Assembly (NCBI RefSeq): GCF_000003815.2
Contig: NC_049986.1
Location: 5,093,000 to 5,156,999 of the forward strand
Origin: Branchiostoma floridae
Lineage: Eukaryota; Chordata; Leptocardii; Amphioxiformes; Branchiostomatidae
Length of the DNA: 64,000 nucleotides
Direction of reading: 5' to 3'
The first letter of the stretch is position 1. Each line of letters opens with the position of its first letter. The position numbers were made by a program, and so were the translations under genes. Shown piece after piece: positions 15,701 to 25,240 of this stretch. The notes below the pieces were generated by a model. That model searched no databases. It saw only the letters and a list, made by a program, of their open reading frames with translations, and was not told where the DNA came from.

Positions 15701-18700
15701 AAAACAACAAAAGACCAGTCCACACTGAAGATGGACAACTGTAATATAAGCACACATTTGAGTCAAACAGGACTCCCCCTTACATGAACAATGTACAATC
15801 ATGTACATGTATACTGCACAGGGTTGGACATATTCTGTTGCCCAGTTGTACCGGGGGACCATATGTTGTTTGGTGCAAGTCATGTTTAAAACTGGGGCAG
15901 TGCAGCCCATCACCTACATGCAGTTTGGGGGACAAAGACGGTGAGTGCAAGTGTTGCATGTGCAAGAATCTTACCTCTGTGTGCACCAACTTGGCAAGGA
16001 TGAAAATCAATCAGGCTCCACATAAAGAATGAAACATGAGCTATCAGACTTTTAGATTGAAGATCTGTTTCACGACGTGATTTTGTTAAATTCATTACAT
16101 TCACCGTTTTTCAGCTGTCTGATGCAACTTGCTATCAATGGCAACTTTAAATTTTCTGCAAAAAGGATTCTTTGTCAAAATGTGTCCATATGACTTCAAA
16201 TCTTTTTATTGAACTCACCGTTAATTCTTTAGGATGGTGTTCCATTCCAGAGGTGAGAGCTTGGATAGTAACCCTGGAACATAAGGGTTGTGTTAATGCA
16301 TTGCCCATGTACATGTGAACTCTTCCGGTACATAGTTACATGTTTTATGTTTCAACTACGTATAAAACATACATTTTTTTTAGTATAGACAAGAACAGTG
16401 GAACAAGTCTTGAACAAAAATTCTACTTCTTTTAGAATAGCAGAAGCATGAGCAGACTGACCTGCGTAACTTGATGAAGTCCGAAGTTTTGCCCCAGCCT
16501 TTAGTCAGGTGATAGAGAGCAGCGCTGCCTGCCACCTGGATATTTGGATCTTTGGGATGCCTTCTCATCACCATGGTAACAAGCTAGTGTAAACAGTATA
16601 AACAGGTATCCATGATTCCCCATGGCAAATGTATGGCAATCACATATTTATTAACTTGTATTCAAACTACACTTGTTATCTTAATGTTTTATTAATTCTA
16701 ACTGCTTTATGTAACACCGAATGTAATGTTCTTACACCAATTCAGCTGTGAGGCTGCAAGCTGTATGACATGTTGACAAATACATTTGTATGGCAATATT
16801 GTTAACTGACAAAGGTCTGACATAATGTGTTACCGTATTTTCCCTATTTAAGTATTCAAAATCAGAAAGTGGTCGCAAGACTTTGCCAAAGTCGGGTTGC
16901 GTACTTAATTTGATGGTTACTGCCAGGACAAAAATCGGAAGAGGACTCCAAAAGTCACACAGTGGCATGCAAACGGAAAGTTAAAATCTGCATGCACAAC
17001 ATAACTACACGTATCTCAGTGGAGCATAATCTATATTCCTTTTTCCTGGACGATTTTGATTTAAGATCACAGCATGTAAATTTTATGGATGACATCCGCA
17101 CACTCATTAATTTTTGCCTGATTTCAGGAGAAAAAAAAAGAATTTTCTTCTTCTTCATGGATGGTCAGATAGACCAAAATGGGTAAATAGATTGTGCTGT
17201 AAGCTAATATTTGTATGTAGAAGTGACACTAGAGAGGTAGCCTTGACTATAGTTGCAGAAGTGAAACTTGCTGGATAGCTGTAAGAGTGGCACCAATATG
17301 GAAGCCATGACTGTACATTTGTAGTTGCCAAATTGATAAGAGATGCCAGTCTACCACACTAGGGTCACGTTTACTATACTAGACACTTCTTTAATACAAG
17401 AATAAGTGACTTGTTAGCTGTGGTGCCACATTTTGCTATTTCAACTCTTGTTACAGTGTTTATTGTGTCTACTTTGAAAATATGGCAGCTTGGTTTTTTT
17501 TACCCATCTTGTTTTTCTTGCCCTATCTCAAATTTTTGCAGTCTGCAGAGGATGTCATCCATAAGATTTACTTGCTGTGGTCTAAGTAAAGATAGCCAGG
17601 GAAGGGAGAGAAACACCACCAATTCAAATTTGTCTAGTTCGAGAAGGGTTGCATACTTTATTCAGGTTTTCCAATTTGTATGGAACTTGCCCCAGATCAG
17701 GGGTGTGTACTTTAATTGGGGTGCATACTTAAATTGGGAAAATACGGTACATCACCAAAAACATAACTTGATGAAGGTAACTATCAGAAAAGACATACAG
17801 GGGCATTGCAAATCTGTCTCATATTGCTGTAAGCAAGGATGTTATAGGGCCACAATACATGCTACAGATGCTCGCGGCAGAGGATATCTGATACTTTGGT
17901 TTGGCCGTGATAGACCAGTCAACCATCCAAACCTGGTATCTATAGCAAAGAAACTGCCCATACTACATGTACAACTATCCAGTACTTACATGGACAAACT
18001 GCAGAGGGTCCTCCAAGTCTACAGCCTGCAGGAGTTCAAACAGTGCAGTTAAACACTTGGCTAGCATCTGACTGCGGTCCAAGTACACCTGCAGAGCTGT
18101 CAGCACCTGCTGCTCAGTCATGTGACCTGCCACCTGTAGGGCGGGTTAACAAATTTCAATCCTTCCGACTAAGTGTGGTACTTCATAATCTGATAAACTT
18201 TGTAAAGATGGACACTGTATGTAGCACAACCATTTCAAATTGGTCCAGTCCACAACTCTTTCTCACTAAAGGTCGACTGTTCCAATATTACCCCATACTT
18301 TTTATATTATCATACTATAAAACAAAACTAGAGTTCCACGACCTCATACCTTTGCCAAATGATAAGCTTTTTGAGTGAAGGACATTTGTAAAGTGTTTCC
18401 CATTAATAATGCAAATAAGGTCCTTATTGGAATGAATTGTCTCAGTTGATCATTAATGCTGGACAGAAACGAGTGGAGACACAGGTGTCACCTCCAACAA
18501 GAGGATGAACTGAACAGAACTGATCATCTTCTACATCCACTCTTGGAGGGGAGTCCCAACCTTAGGTGTGATGAAGATATCTCTAAAAGTTCCGCATTAC
18601 TGATTATAGGACTTCCAGGGCTCGAAATACCACCTGCATATGCAGGTTAGTGCAGGTAAAATTGGAGCTGTGCAGGTATTTTTGGTGTCTACCTGCACCT

Positions 18701-21700
18701 AACCTGCATTGGTCCATGTACTGGGTTTTATACATGAATGTCCTATGGTGTAGGTGTATATGGATTGTTATTAGCTGCATTGACTGTTACCACCTATAAA
18801 GTATAAAAGAAAAAAATATCAATGGTTCCTGAACAATTTTAGTATGATCCATACTGCCTAAATTCAGAGTGGTGCAGGTAAAATTTGTCTGGTGCAGGTA
18901 ATTTTCAATGTTACCGGCACCAGTGCAGGTATGCAGAAAAAAGTATTTTGAGCCCTGACTTCTCTATTCTGGGAATAGTTCTCTCTCAGGTCTCTACCAG
19001 GCAAGTCCTTTGTAACCTGTTGGCCGCTTGAGTACTCATAGAGGTACTCATAGAAGTGATATTGTATTACTTTTTTTCTAGCATTTCGTCATAAATTATG
19101 TACATGAGACTCTGATTTGCATGATCTATGTCACATGATGTTCACATTTTATTTCCTTTGTAATGCTTCAGGTATGACATTTCCATCATTTACCACAATG
19201 GAATTAGAATATTTTAATTATGCAAATGAGCTCTTTAATATTTGCATAATTGGTATCTATAGACATTCCTCTTATTTATTTATTAATTATGCCAATTACT
19301 TCTTTCATGCATAACTAGTATGATAATCTTTATCATTTGTATCAACTTCATTTTAACTTGTCTACCTTCCTTTCCCATTGGACTACTAAAAATTGTCCTT
19401 ATCTCCTTTGCATTTCAATTCACAGTTAGGATATAAAACCTGCTTTCAAACAAGATCATTCTCTTACGTGTCACTGACGAAAGATAACGGATGTTATCTG
19501 AAACGTCTGACCGTTTCCAAAGTCATATCCAGTTGCTTGAGTAATTGCTATTTGGTGTACAATATGAGAGAAGTCTGACCCTGTGTGCAGGAATGTGCTC
19601 CGCCCCAGCAGCCCCTGTCTCAACTAGACCCAAGAAATCCAGCTTCTGTCTCAGTCCTCTCAGTCCAGCGATAGTACTGCGAACCCCCCCACCATCCTGG
19701 GAGCGGCGTACTTGAACTCTAGAAAAAAAGCAATCTTGAGGACCTGACAACTCTTTGTTTCTGTTTTTTGTTTGTTTGTTTGAAGAGTGCAACATAATAG
19801 TTGCAGAAGTTGGCCAAATGGACAGATAGCATGCCAGAGAAGTTAGCCAGCCTGTGATTACAGTCTGGCAGGACATGTACATGTAGCTACTAACCTTAAA
19901 CAGTATAAAAGTAACAAACCTGGCATGGTCAGCCAACAACCTCCAGTCACAAATTACATTAAAACAGTCTACTAGTACTTGTATAGGACACTATTGTTCA
20001 GAGCAACCCGCAGTCATGAAGAAGTTTTCTTCAGTCACAAACTACGATTTTAAACTCGGCGTAGGGCGACATACTGCCGCCATATGGTCGCAATAGGCAG
20101 TGTTTCTGTATCTATGGGACCAGAAATCGTGTGGCCGTGGCCACGTTGGACAGGTGGCTGCTATAGACTATTTCTTTGGTCAATGGGAAAAATCCAAGGG
20201 ACCGACAAAAAGGGACCGTACTGGCCAGGTGGTCGCTATGAAAAGGCTACACAGGTTTGACTGTATTGTGATCTTCAAATGTACCTTACCCTGAGTCTGT
20301 GTCAGACATGTCGTCTGATCCGCTGTCACTGTCCACATCCCCCAGACTGGTCCCAGAGATGTCCAGGGAAGTCAGGGCTGGGAGGCTGGCAACCAGCTTA
20401 GATAACAGGTGACTCTTTCCTGGGGTCTTCCTCTCCGGGAGGACTGACATGTCCAGGTGTCTGTTTGAAAATGCATTGTAGAATGGACCATGACTTACAC
20501 ATGACCCCAACAGTCATCCTGTATACTGCTACTTTTACTTCTGCAACATGGGAACCCCTCTGCCTTCATATGCCATAACTATGGCCGGGACTGCCATGCG
20601 AGGATTGGCCTACAGAGCCACAGAAGATGCTGTCAAATGCCCTAATATACATTTCTACTAAAGATGAAAGGATGCCTATAACAACAACTACTTCTACTAC
20701 ATATATATTGTCCTGTTCTGATTAACCCAAAGGCAATTGAAAATGAGCTTGACTTGGCTGTAGTTTCCCTGAGCTTACCTGAGTGCCTTCATGCTCATGA
20801 TCATCTGGTAAGCCTGGTCCTTCAGACTGCAGTTGTACAGGACCAGGGAGGACAGCTGGTGCTTTAGAGGTTCCAGAAAGGACAGGTCATCCACGTGTAA
20901 CCCCGACACGTCCAGCGAGGTCAGGTTGGACAGACTCCTGGCCAGGCTCTCCAGGCTGGTCAGCGGAAGTCCGTGCAGGTTCCCGATGTTCAACACTCGC
21001 AGTCGGGGCAGGTCCAGGCGGATGTCTTGATGTGGCCATGGAAAGGACGCGTTGCCGCTGATGTTGAGAGCCAGCAGTGTGTGTTTGGACTGGTGGAGAT
21101 GTTGTAGACAGTCTGCATTGATGTTGGGGCAGCAGGACAGATCCAGCTCCACCAGATGGTGTTCCCGGAGAGCTGACAGGACTTGGTTGTTAATTTTCTC
21201 ATTGCCGTGCAGGTGAACATGTCTCAGTCTGGTCTGCTGGGGGTCTGAGAAGACCCGGACAAATGGTCCATCCGCATAACCTCTCTCATTGGACCTGGGA
21301 TAACAAAAGAGCAGGACTGTTATAAAGGGTCCAGCCTAATTACTGTAAATGCATTTAAGTTTGGAGGATTTCATTTTGCGGTAGTCGGTAGAGTGTTTGT
21401 GGCGGTAGTGCCATATACTGTGGTCACTACAATGGAAAACGTTTGCAGTGATTTTGAGTTTGCGGTGAAGCAGCCACCACAGATTTTGGACCAAGCAGAA
21501 AATGAACAGATTATTGGCAGTATCTTCTGTACCAGTATCCATCCCTAATCAATAGACTAGTATATTCTTACCAGTTGAGTAACTTGTCGCTATATTCACT
21601 GGGGATGCAGATGTCAGTTTTGATGGCCAGTGGAACCCCTGCTCCATCCAGCACACAGAAGGTGCCCAGGTTAGCCAGGCAGTAGTGCACACAGATGTCT

Positions 21701-21735
21701 CCTAGTGACTCAGGCTCCCCTGTCAGGCTCATGCT
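595..21735 (-). CDS. ZER1: ZER1 (protein zer-1 homolog), complete coding region, 17 coding exons
   Basis: Substrate receptor of a CUL2-RBX1-Elongin B/C ubiquitin ligase. With its paralogue ZYG11B it is known to read glycine and other small-residue N-degrons. Exons, 5' to 3' on the minus strand: 21572-21735 (ATG 21732-21730), 20779-21294, 20290-20460, 19580-19718, 17990-18133, 16462-16583, 16219-16273, 15360-15413, 11432-11593, 9933-9974, 8809-8857, 7866-7936, 6542-6589, 3828-3895, 2833-3021, 1912-2009, 595-770 (TAA 597-595). The coding sum is 2265 nt, 754 aa plus stop (human about 766 aa), with every junction in phase and GT/AG ends. Order: N-terminal VHL/BC-like box, about seven leucine-rich repeats (residues ~85-270), an acidic DSGSDD linker, then armadillo-like repeats (~330-750). 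Diagnostic ZER1 blocks are NIQVAGSAALYHLT, IQRIAVYLCN and SALWNIT-like STLWNIT. It is ZER1 rather than ZYG11B because these blocks match ZER1 more closely. Introns hold mainly MITEs. Confidence 0.93.
2626..2822. mobile_element. MITE of the TTCGCGG/TGTAAATGCATTT family
   Basis: Carries the family core of alternating GCGGT and CGCGAA motifs with GCACCATGCACTG and CTCTTACTGCCAT. Related copies lie at 21342-21535, around the insertion at 25241-26982, and at 43868-43986. This copy's ends are degenerate (TACTGTCAATGCATTG; GCATTTACAGTA). Confidence 0.6.
3230..3800. repeat. Degenerate repeats around an ATGGACT(G/C)TTCC motif
   Basis: The motif AATGGACTGTTCC and relatives (AATGGACTCTTCC, AATGGACTATTC) recur at roughly 80-100 bp spacing among A-rich runs. 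A further copy lies at 5575-5640. This is why several short frames stay open here. It is not coding. Confidence 0.45.
6223..6480 (-). pseudogene. LINE reverse transcriptase C-terminal fragment
   Basis: The minus-strand peptide reads YERTCNYCTLDMVEDETHFI, then SNCPFYDQERKELL. The pattern C..C....EDE.HF...CP.Y...R is the zinc-finger-like tail after the RT domain in many non-LTR retrotransposons. About 85 codons remain, with no RT catalytic core nearby. In a ZER1 intron, same strand as the gene. Confidence 0.6.
7993..8335. mobile_element. Foldback element with long inverted arms
   Basis: Left arm (CATAAGAGTTTTCTTTTACA.., CTAACTGGAGTTCTGCTTCT) is mirrored on the right (AGAAGCAGAACTCCAGTTAG.., AAAGAAAACTCTTATG). 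Arms are about 120-140 bp around a short centre. No ORF of note. In the ZER1 intron between exons 12 and 11. Confidence 0.7.
8997..9894. mobile_element. MITE of the CAGGGCTCGAAATA family, nested copies
   Basis: CAGGGCTCGAAATACAC starts at 8997 and again at about 9176. Matching right ends are near 9643 (GTATTTCGACCCCTG) and 9893 (GTATTTAAAGCCCTGA). Read as one element inside another of the same family. The interior is rich in TTGCA motifs. Confidence 0.5.
10010..10895. mobile_element. Inverted-repeat element with ATTGGCATAATACCGGTC ends
   Basis: Left end CATTGGCATAATACCGGTC at about 10013 and right end GACCGGTATTATGCCAATG at about 10870-10890. The 0.85 kb between has no supported ORF. Ends match over about 19 bp. 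Confidence 0.6.
12064..13371. mobile_element. Pogo/Tigger-like MITE, long copy
   Basis: Same termini as the 94-557 copy (TACAGTCAAACCTGT; AGGTTTGACTGTA) and the same subterminal CTATAG-rich sequence, but about 850 bp longer. The extra middle (about 12180-13010) is unrelated to the short copy and may be an insertion or an older internal region. Lies in the ZER1 intron between exons 8 and 9. Confidence 0.7.
13640..15130. repeat. 51-bp minisatellite, about 28 copies
   Basis: The unit includes CCATCCTGTAGTATTCTATA then CTATCCCTTTCCTTAGTGCT. Two neighbouring copies start at 14821 and 14872, a spacing of 51 bp. Variants differ by GAATTC versus TATTC and by short deletions. Since 51 is a multiple of three, it yields long repetitive ORFs on both strands that should not be annotated. 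In the ZER1 intron between exons 9 and 8. Confidence 0.9.
17065..17582. mobile_element. Harbinger-like MITE, TAA target site
   Basis: Ends GATCACAGCATGTAAATTTT and, inverted, AGATTTACTTGCTGTGGTC. Flanked by TAA at 17062-17064 and 17583-17585. Same family as 22683-25226 and 27054-27133. Three-base TWA duplications suggest PIF/Harbinger. Confidence 0.65.
18616..18957. mobile_element. MITE of the CAGGGCTCGAAATA family with 5-bp target duplication
   Basis: Inverted ends CAGGGCTCGAAATAC and GTATTTTGAGCCCTG, 14 of 15 matching, flanked by the direct repeat ACTTC (18611-18615 and 18958-18962). The interior repeats TGCAGGTA. A further left end is at 21776. The superfamily is not clear, as hAT elements would give 8 bp. 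Confidence 0.7.
19370..19560 (+). mobile_element. Solo terminus of a Penelope-like element
   Basis: Matches the 3' end of the PLE at 60633-62703: AGTTAG.ATATAAAA.CCTG, then GTGTCACTGACGAA.., GAAACGTCTGACCGTTTC, ATATCCAGTTGCTTGAGTAA and a final TTTGG(C/T)GTA. No coding part. It stops about 20 bp from the donor of ZER1 exon 4 (19580-19718) and is antisense to ZER1. Confidence 0.7.
19474..19517 (+). ncRNA. Hammerhead-ribozyme-like motif in PLE terminus
   Basis: CTGACGA, an extra A, a 7-bp stem AGATAAC/GTTATCT with a GGAT loop, GAAA, a short CG..CG stem with TCTGAC-type loop, then a TTT site. Core C-U-G-A-N-G-A and GAAA are as in hammerheads. The extra A at the base of stem II and a weak stem I are departures. 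Activity is not shown. Confidence 0.45.
20042..20265. mobile_element. Pogo/Tigger-like MITE, 5'-truncated
   Basis: Shares the right half of the family (GTAGGG..GACA, GACCGACAAAAAG, end CAGGTTTGACTGTA) with the two other copies. The left terminus is missing. Confidence 0.65.
20290..20460 (-). CDS. ZER1: ZER1 exon 3: last LRRs and acidic linker
   Basis: Encodes RHLDMSVL and LTSLDISGTSL, two further LRR strands, then an acidic Ser/Asp stretch (DVDSDSGSDDMSDTDSG). Human ZER1 has a longer, less acidic insert at this place. The donor is GTAAGG at 20289. The acidic linker separates the LRR and armadillo-like parts and looks disordered. Confidence 0.88.
20779..21294 (-). CDS. ZER1: ZER1 exon 2: leucine-rich repeats
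   Basis: A 516-nt exon that opens SNERGYADGPFVRVFSD and carries LRR strands such as LVELDLSCC, LLALNISGN, LRVLNIGNL, LTSLDVSGL and LSSLVLYNC. The acceptor is a TTATCCCAG context at 21296-21295 and the donor GTAAGC is at 20778. Residues are about 54-226 of the protein. It is the longest exon of the gene and contains most of the LRR solenoid. Confidence 0.92.
21342..21535. mobile_element. Diverged MITE of the TGTAAATGCATTT family
   Basis: Left end ACTGTAAATGCATTTAAG at about 21342, then GCGGTAGT and TTTGCGGTGAAG motifs of the family. The right end is degraded. Lies in the short ZER1 intron between exons 1 and 2. Confidence 0.5.
21572..21735 (-). CDS. ZER1: ZER1 first coding exon: start codon and Elongin-binding box
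   Basis: The acceptor lies in a pyrimidine tract ending CTGTAG, followed by CAGC and the ATG at 21732. The peptide starts MSLTGEPESLGDICVHYCLA, like the human N-terminus (PESL..LC..FCLRNL), the VHL-box-type segment that contacts Elongin C. It ends DKLLNW, with the Trp codon split across the intron. If the exon is spliced to the proposed 5' UTR exon at 27378, an in-frame TAA lies upstream and no ATG intervenes, which supports this start. The longer open frame upstream of the acceptor is intron. Confidence 0.9.
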
Positions 21736-21944
21736 GCTACAGACAGGAAAGGACAACAATTTAAAAACATACTCAGGGCTCGAAATACTTTTTCTGCCTA
21801 CCTGCACTGGTGCAGGTAACATTGAAAATTATCTGCACCAGACAAAATTTACCTGCACCACTCTGAATTTAGGAAGTATGGGTCATACTGTACTAGAATT
21901 TTTTAGGAACTATTGCCATTTTTTCTTTATACTTAATAAATAAT

Positions 21945-22622
21945 AGGGGGTCTGCATAAACACAACAAAAGACCACAAACAACCACAAACGACTCTTATA
22001 TGCAGTGTTTATGGGGCAACGACATTATGTACGCCCTGGAGACATTGTTTATACATTTATGAATTAAAAAAACGCAGCAAGTTCTACGTATTCACGAGTT
22101 ATTTTGAGTTAGTCCAGTTTCAAGATTAAAGCAATTCTTAGCTACCATGTTGGATCGAGCTTGCTTACATTGAGCCTTGCCGCGCTGCGTGCCTGCGAAG
22201 CTGGTGTGTTACGCCGAACGGCGGTTATACCGGCTATATAGATACAGATACAGATTGAGGCTGAAAAATACTTAGTATATATACAAGTTTTATAAGTTGA
22301 CAATGATAGAATTACGGTATGTTATAATCTATGAACCAACAGCTTCCATAGTTCTATCGCCCTGTTGTCTATAGAACCGAGGAAGGTATGGAGAACTTCC
22401 CCATGCAGACTCCTAGCACGAGCAATCCAACATGGCGGCCAAGAATCGCTTCGATCTTGAAACCAGTGGACTAACTCGAAATAACTCGTGAATACGTAGG
22501 AGTCGTTGCGTTTTTTAAATTCATAAATGTATAAACATTGTCTCCAGTGCACCACACAAGGTCGTTGCCCCATATACACTGCTTATTAGAGTCGTTTGTG
22601 GTGTTTAGGCAGACCGCTTAAT
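21945..22622. mobile_element. Foldback element in ZER1 intron 1
   Basis: About 180-bp arms: GGTCTGC.TAAACAC.., ACGTATTCACGAGTTATTT on the left and AATAACTCGTGAATACGTAG.., GTGTTTAGGCAGACC on the right. The arms also share a CATGTTGGAT/ATCCAACATG inner stretch. About 0.68 kb in all. Confidence 0.65.
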
Positions 22623-22682
22623 AGGCATTTTTGTAGTATTTAGGTACAGGTATATTAACTTGTGCATAGGTAGTGTTAATAA

Positions 22683-25226
22683 GGCCACAGCAAGTAAATT
22701 TTATGGACGACATCCTCTGCGGACTGCAAAAATAGTGCGTTTGGGTGAGAGAAAAAAACAAGATGGGTGAAAAAACAAGATGGCTACATTTTCAAAAATA
22801 GGCACCATAAAGTTGTGATGACTGTTGTAAAAAGAATTAAAGGGACAAATCATGGTATCAGAGTCAACAAGGCATTCATTCCTGTGACATGTACTGGTGT
22901 GGTAAAAGTGACACTAGTGTGGTAGACTGGCATCACCAACAAAGTTGGTAACCACACTCATACTCATAGCTACCATATTGGTAACTATCCAATAAGTTTC
23001 AGTTCTACAACTACAGTCCTGGGTACCTCGCAAGTGTCACTTCTACAAATACAATTATTAGGCTACAACACAATATATTTGTTCATTTTGGTACTTTATC
23101 GTCATGTTGACCATCCCTGCAGAAGAAACAAGAGTTCGTAGACCTCAGGCCTGCATGAAATGTATTGGGTTTCTGTAGACCTATTGTGTATTTTTGCCTT
23201 TTTGTCTGTGGTACGTGGTTGGAAAAATGAGCTTTTTACCCTGTTGGTTGTGCACCATGCAAAAGTCTGAAATTCCATTTTCTGAATTTGTAAGTTTGGA
23301 CATGGATGAACATTACTTATTTTGGATTTCTTAAGTATGTAACCAACCACAGTACCTTGAAGTTGTTGAGACACAACCTTTTTTTTGTCTCAGATGGCCC
23401 ATGTACATGTAGTTACTCTGTCACATGATATATTCAGTACTTATATCTTCCTATTTCAATGTACTGACCTAATGCAGCTGCTAAATCTCCTTGGTTTGTG
23501 TTCTTCCAATGATAGTCATTAAAGATTTATTTCTGGGGTGTTATTCACTTGACATCGGAAGGTTACTTGCATAATTTGACCAATGATACTTTTATAGTAG
23601 TTCCATAGACATTAGACAATATGAATAGTGCTGGCCCCCATGATGCAGCAGCAACAGTTAGTCCCCAGGGTGGTATGATATTTTTATTCAATCCATCCAA
23701 CCCAAATCTAAATCTCCTGTAGTATCTAAGCCAAATTTAACAGCATAATTTACTATGAAAAATGTCCTTGTCAATCCCATTTATAGATGGCAAGCTGCTG
23801 GCAATGGAAGCTTTGAAAACTTCAGAAGCTGTTGTAGTCAGAGCGAACACCCAGCAAACATCCCCCCAAACCAATGAGCAGTTGCTTAGAAGGGGAATTT
23901 CATCATATATTTGCCGCGACAAAATGCAACAAACGATACTGAATTTAAAACAGAACCAAGCTAAGCCTCCACCACTTAACCCTGCCTGTACTATAGATTA
24001 AGCAGGCCCAAAAACCAAGCGAATATGACTAGCCCAAAACTACAAATTACCTGTATACAGTATGGAATTGGAAATGGCATTACCAAAGAAACAAAAAGAA
24101 ACACAGGACAAATCATACACATACCTTTCTCTTATGCCCACACTCTATACAATTCTCCTCCACATTAGAAAATTGCATCTTCTTCTGTTTAAGTTCAAGT
24201 TCAACCATGATTGCCAACAGGGTAAAGGAACTTGTACCAGAACTTTCAACTCAGTACTATACAGCTCTAGAAACACCACAAAGAGTAATAAGCAAACTCC
24301 AATTATACCTGACCAACAGATATATCATCTGGTACACTCCCGTCATCTGGCACACCCGTCAGTGCCACTCAGACAGGGGATACAAAGTAACCTGATACAT
24401 TGAAGGTTGCCCCAGGCCAGATGATGGTTCTACACCCAACCGTAATCTGTTTTCAGAACCAAGCAGATATTGGGAGGATGCCCCAACCACACCAAAACAG
24501 GGTCAACCTATACAGTATCAAGTTCAAGCACTAGGAGGCCCAAAATCAAACCTCACCACCAAGACACCACCAACAACTCACGTACCAAATAGCAACACAA
24601 TGGCACCTTGCGTTCCGGAGATACAGCGCACGCCACGTGCCCGCACAAAAGGTAACCTAAAATGTCAAGTTCAAGCACCAAGGGCGCCAAAATCAAAATT
24701 GAGAATTATTCAGCCACCGCCGACACATGTGCCAAATATCATCGCGCCCGCACCAACCGTTCAGAAGATATAACTCCGGAAATACCCCTCCCGGACACAA
24801 AATTCGACCTGCCGCGTCAAGTTCAAACGCGACAAGGCCCAAAGTCAATCCTAGGCAACAGGCAACAACTTCCCACCCATGCACCAAAAATCGTCGCAAT
24901 GGTGCGTATCGTTCTGGACACACAGCGCCAAAAGTGCCCCAAAAACACCAAAAATGCCACCTGCAATGTCAAGTTCAAGCGCCAGGAGGCCCAAAATCAA
25001 ACCTGAGTGTCAGGCCACCACCCCCAACCCACGTACCAAAAATCGTCGTGCTCGCACCATCCGTTCTCGAGATACAGTGCCCTAAATCCCCAGCTTCCAA
25101 ATTTTCCCACGCCCGTGAAAACCATACCTGCATACATGCAGGTAAAAAATTCTTGTTTTTTTTCTGAAATCAGGTGAAAATTAATGCACACGCTGATGTC
25201 ATCCATAAAATTTACTTGCTGTGGCC
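22683..25226. mobile_element. Harbinger-like nonautonomous element, 2.5 kb, TAA target site
   Basis: Left end GGCCACAGCAAGTAAATTTT with TAA at 22680-22682; right end AAATTTACTTGCTGTGGCC with TAA at 25227-25229. No transposase ORF is evident. Its right third holds a diverged tandem repeat (24509-25085). In ZER1 intron 1. Confidence 0.65.
24509..25085. repeat. Four diverged tandem copies of a ~120-160 bp unit
   Basis: Copies begin with (G)TCAAGTTCAAGC or a variant near 24518, 24664, 24817 and 24968 and share CACGTACCAAA/CATGCACCAAA, CGTTC and GAGATACAG(C/T)GC motifs. C/A-rich and open in several frames, but without a recognisable domain. Confidence 0.6.
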
Positions 25227-25240
25227 TAATGAGAAAATAC

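Noticed and set aside
17411-18052. 213-codon plus-strand ORF
   Set aside because: No domain, and it crosses a MITE end and the antisense of ZER1 exon 5 territory; no splice or start context.
20990-21220. Minus-strand ORF overlapping the LRR exon
   Set aside because: Out of frame with the ZER1 exons, which have strong similarity and phase support.
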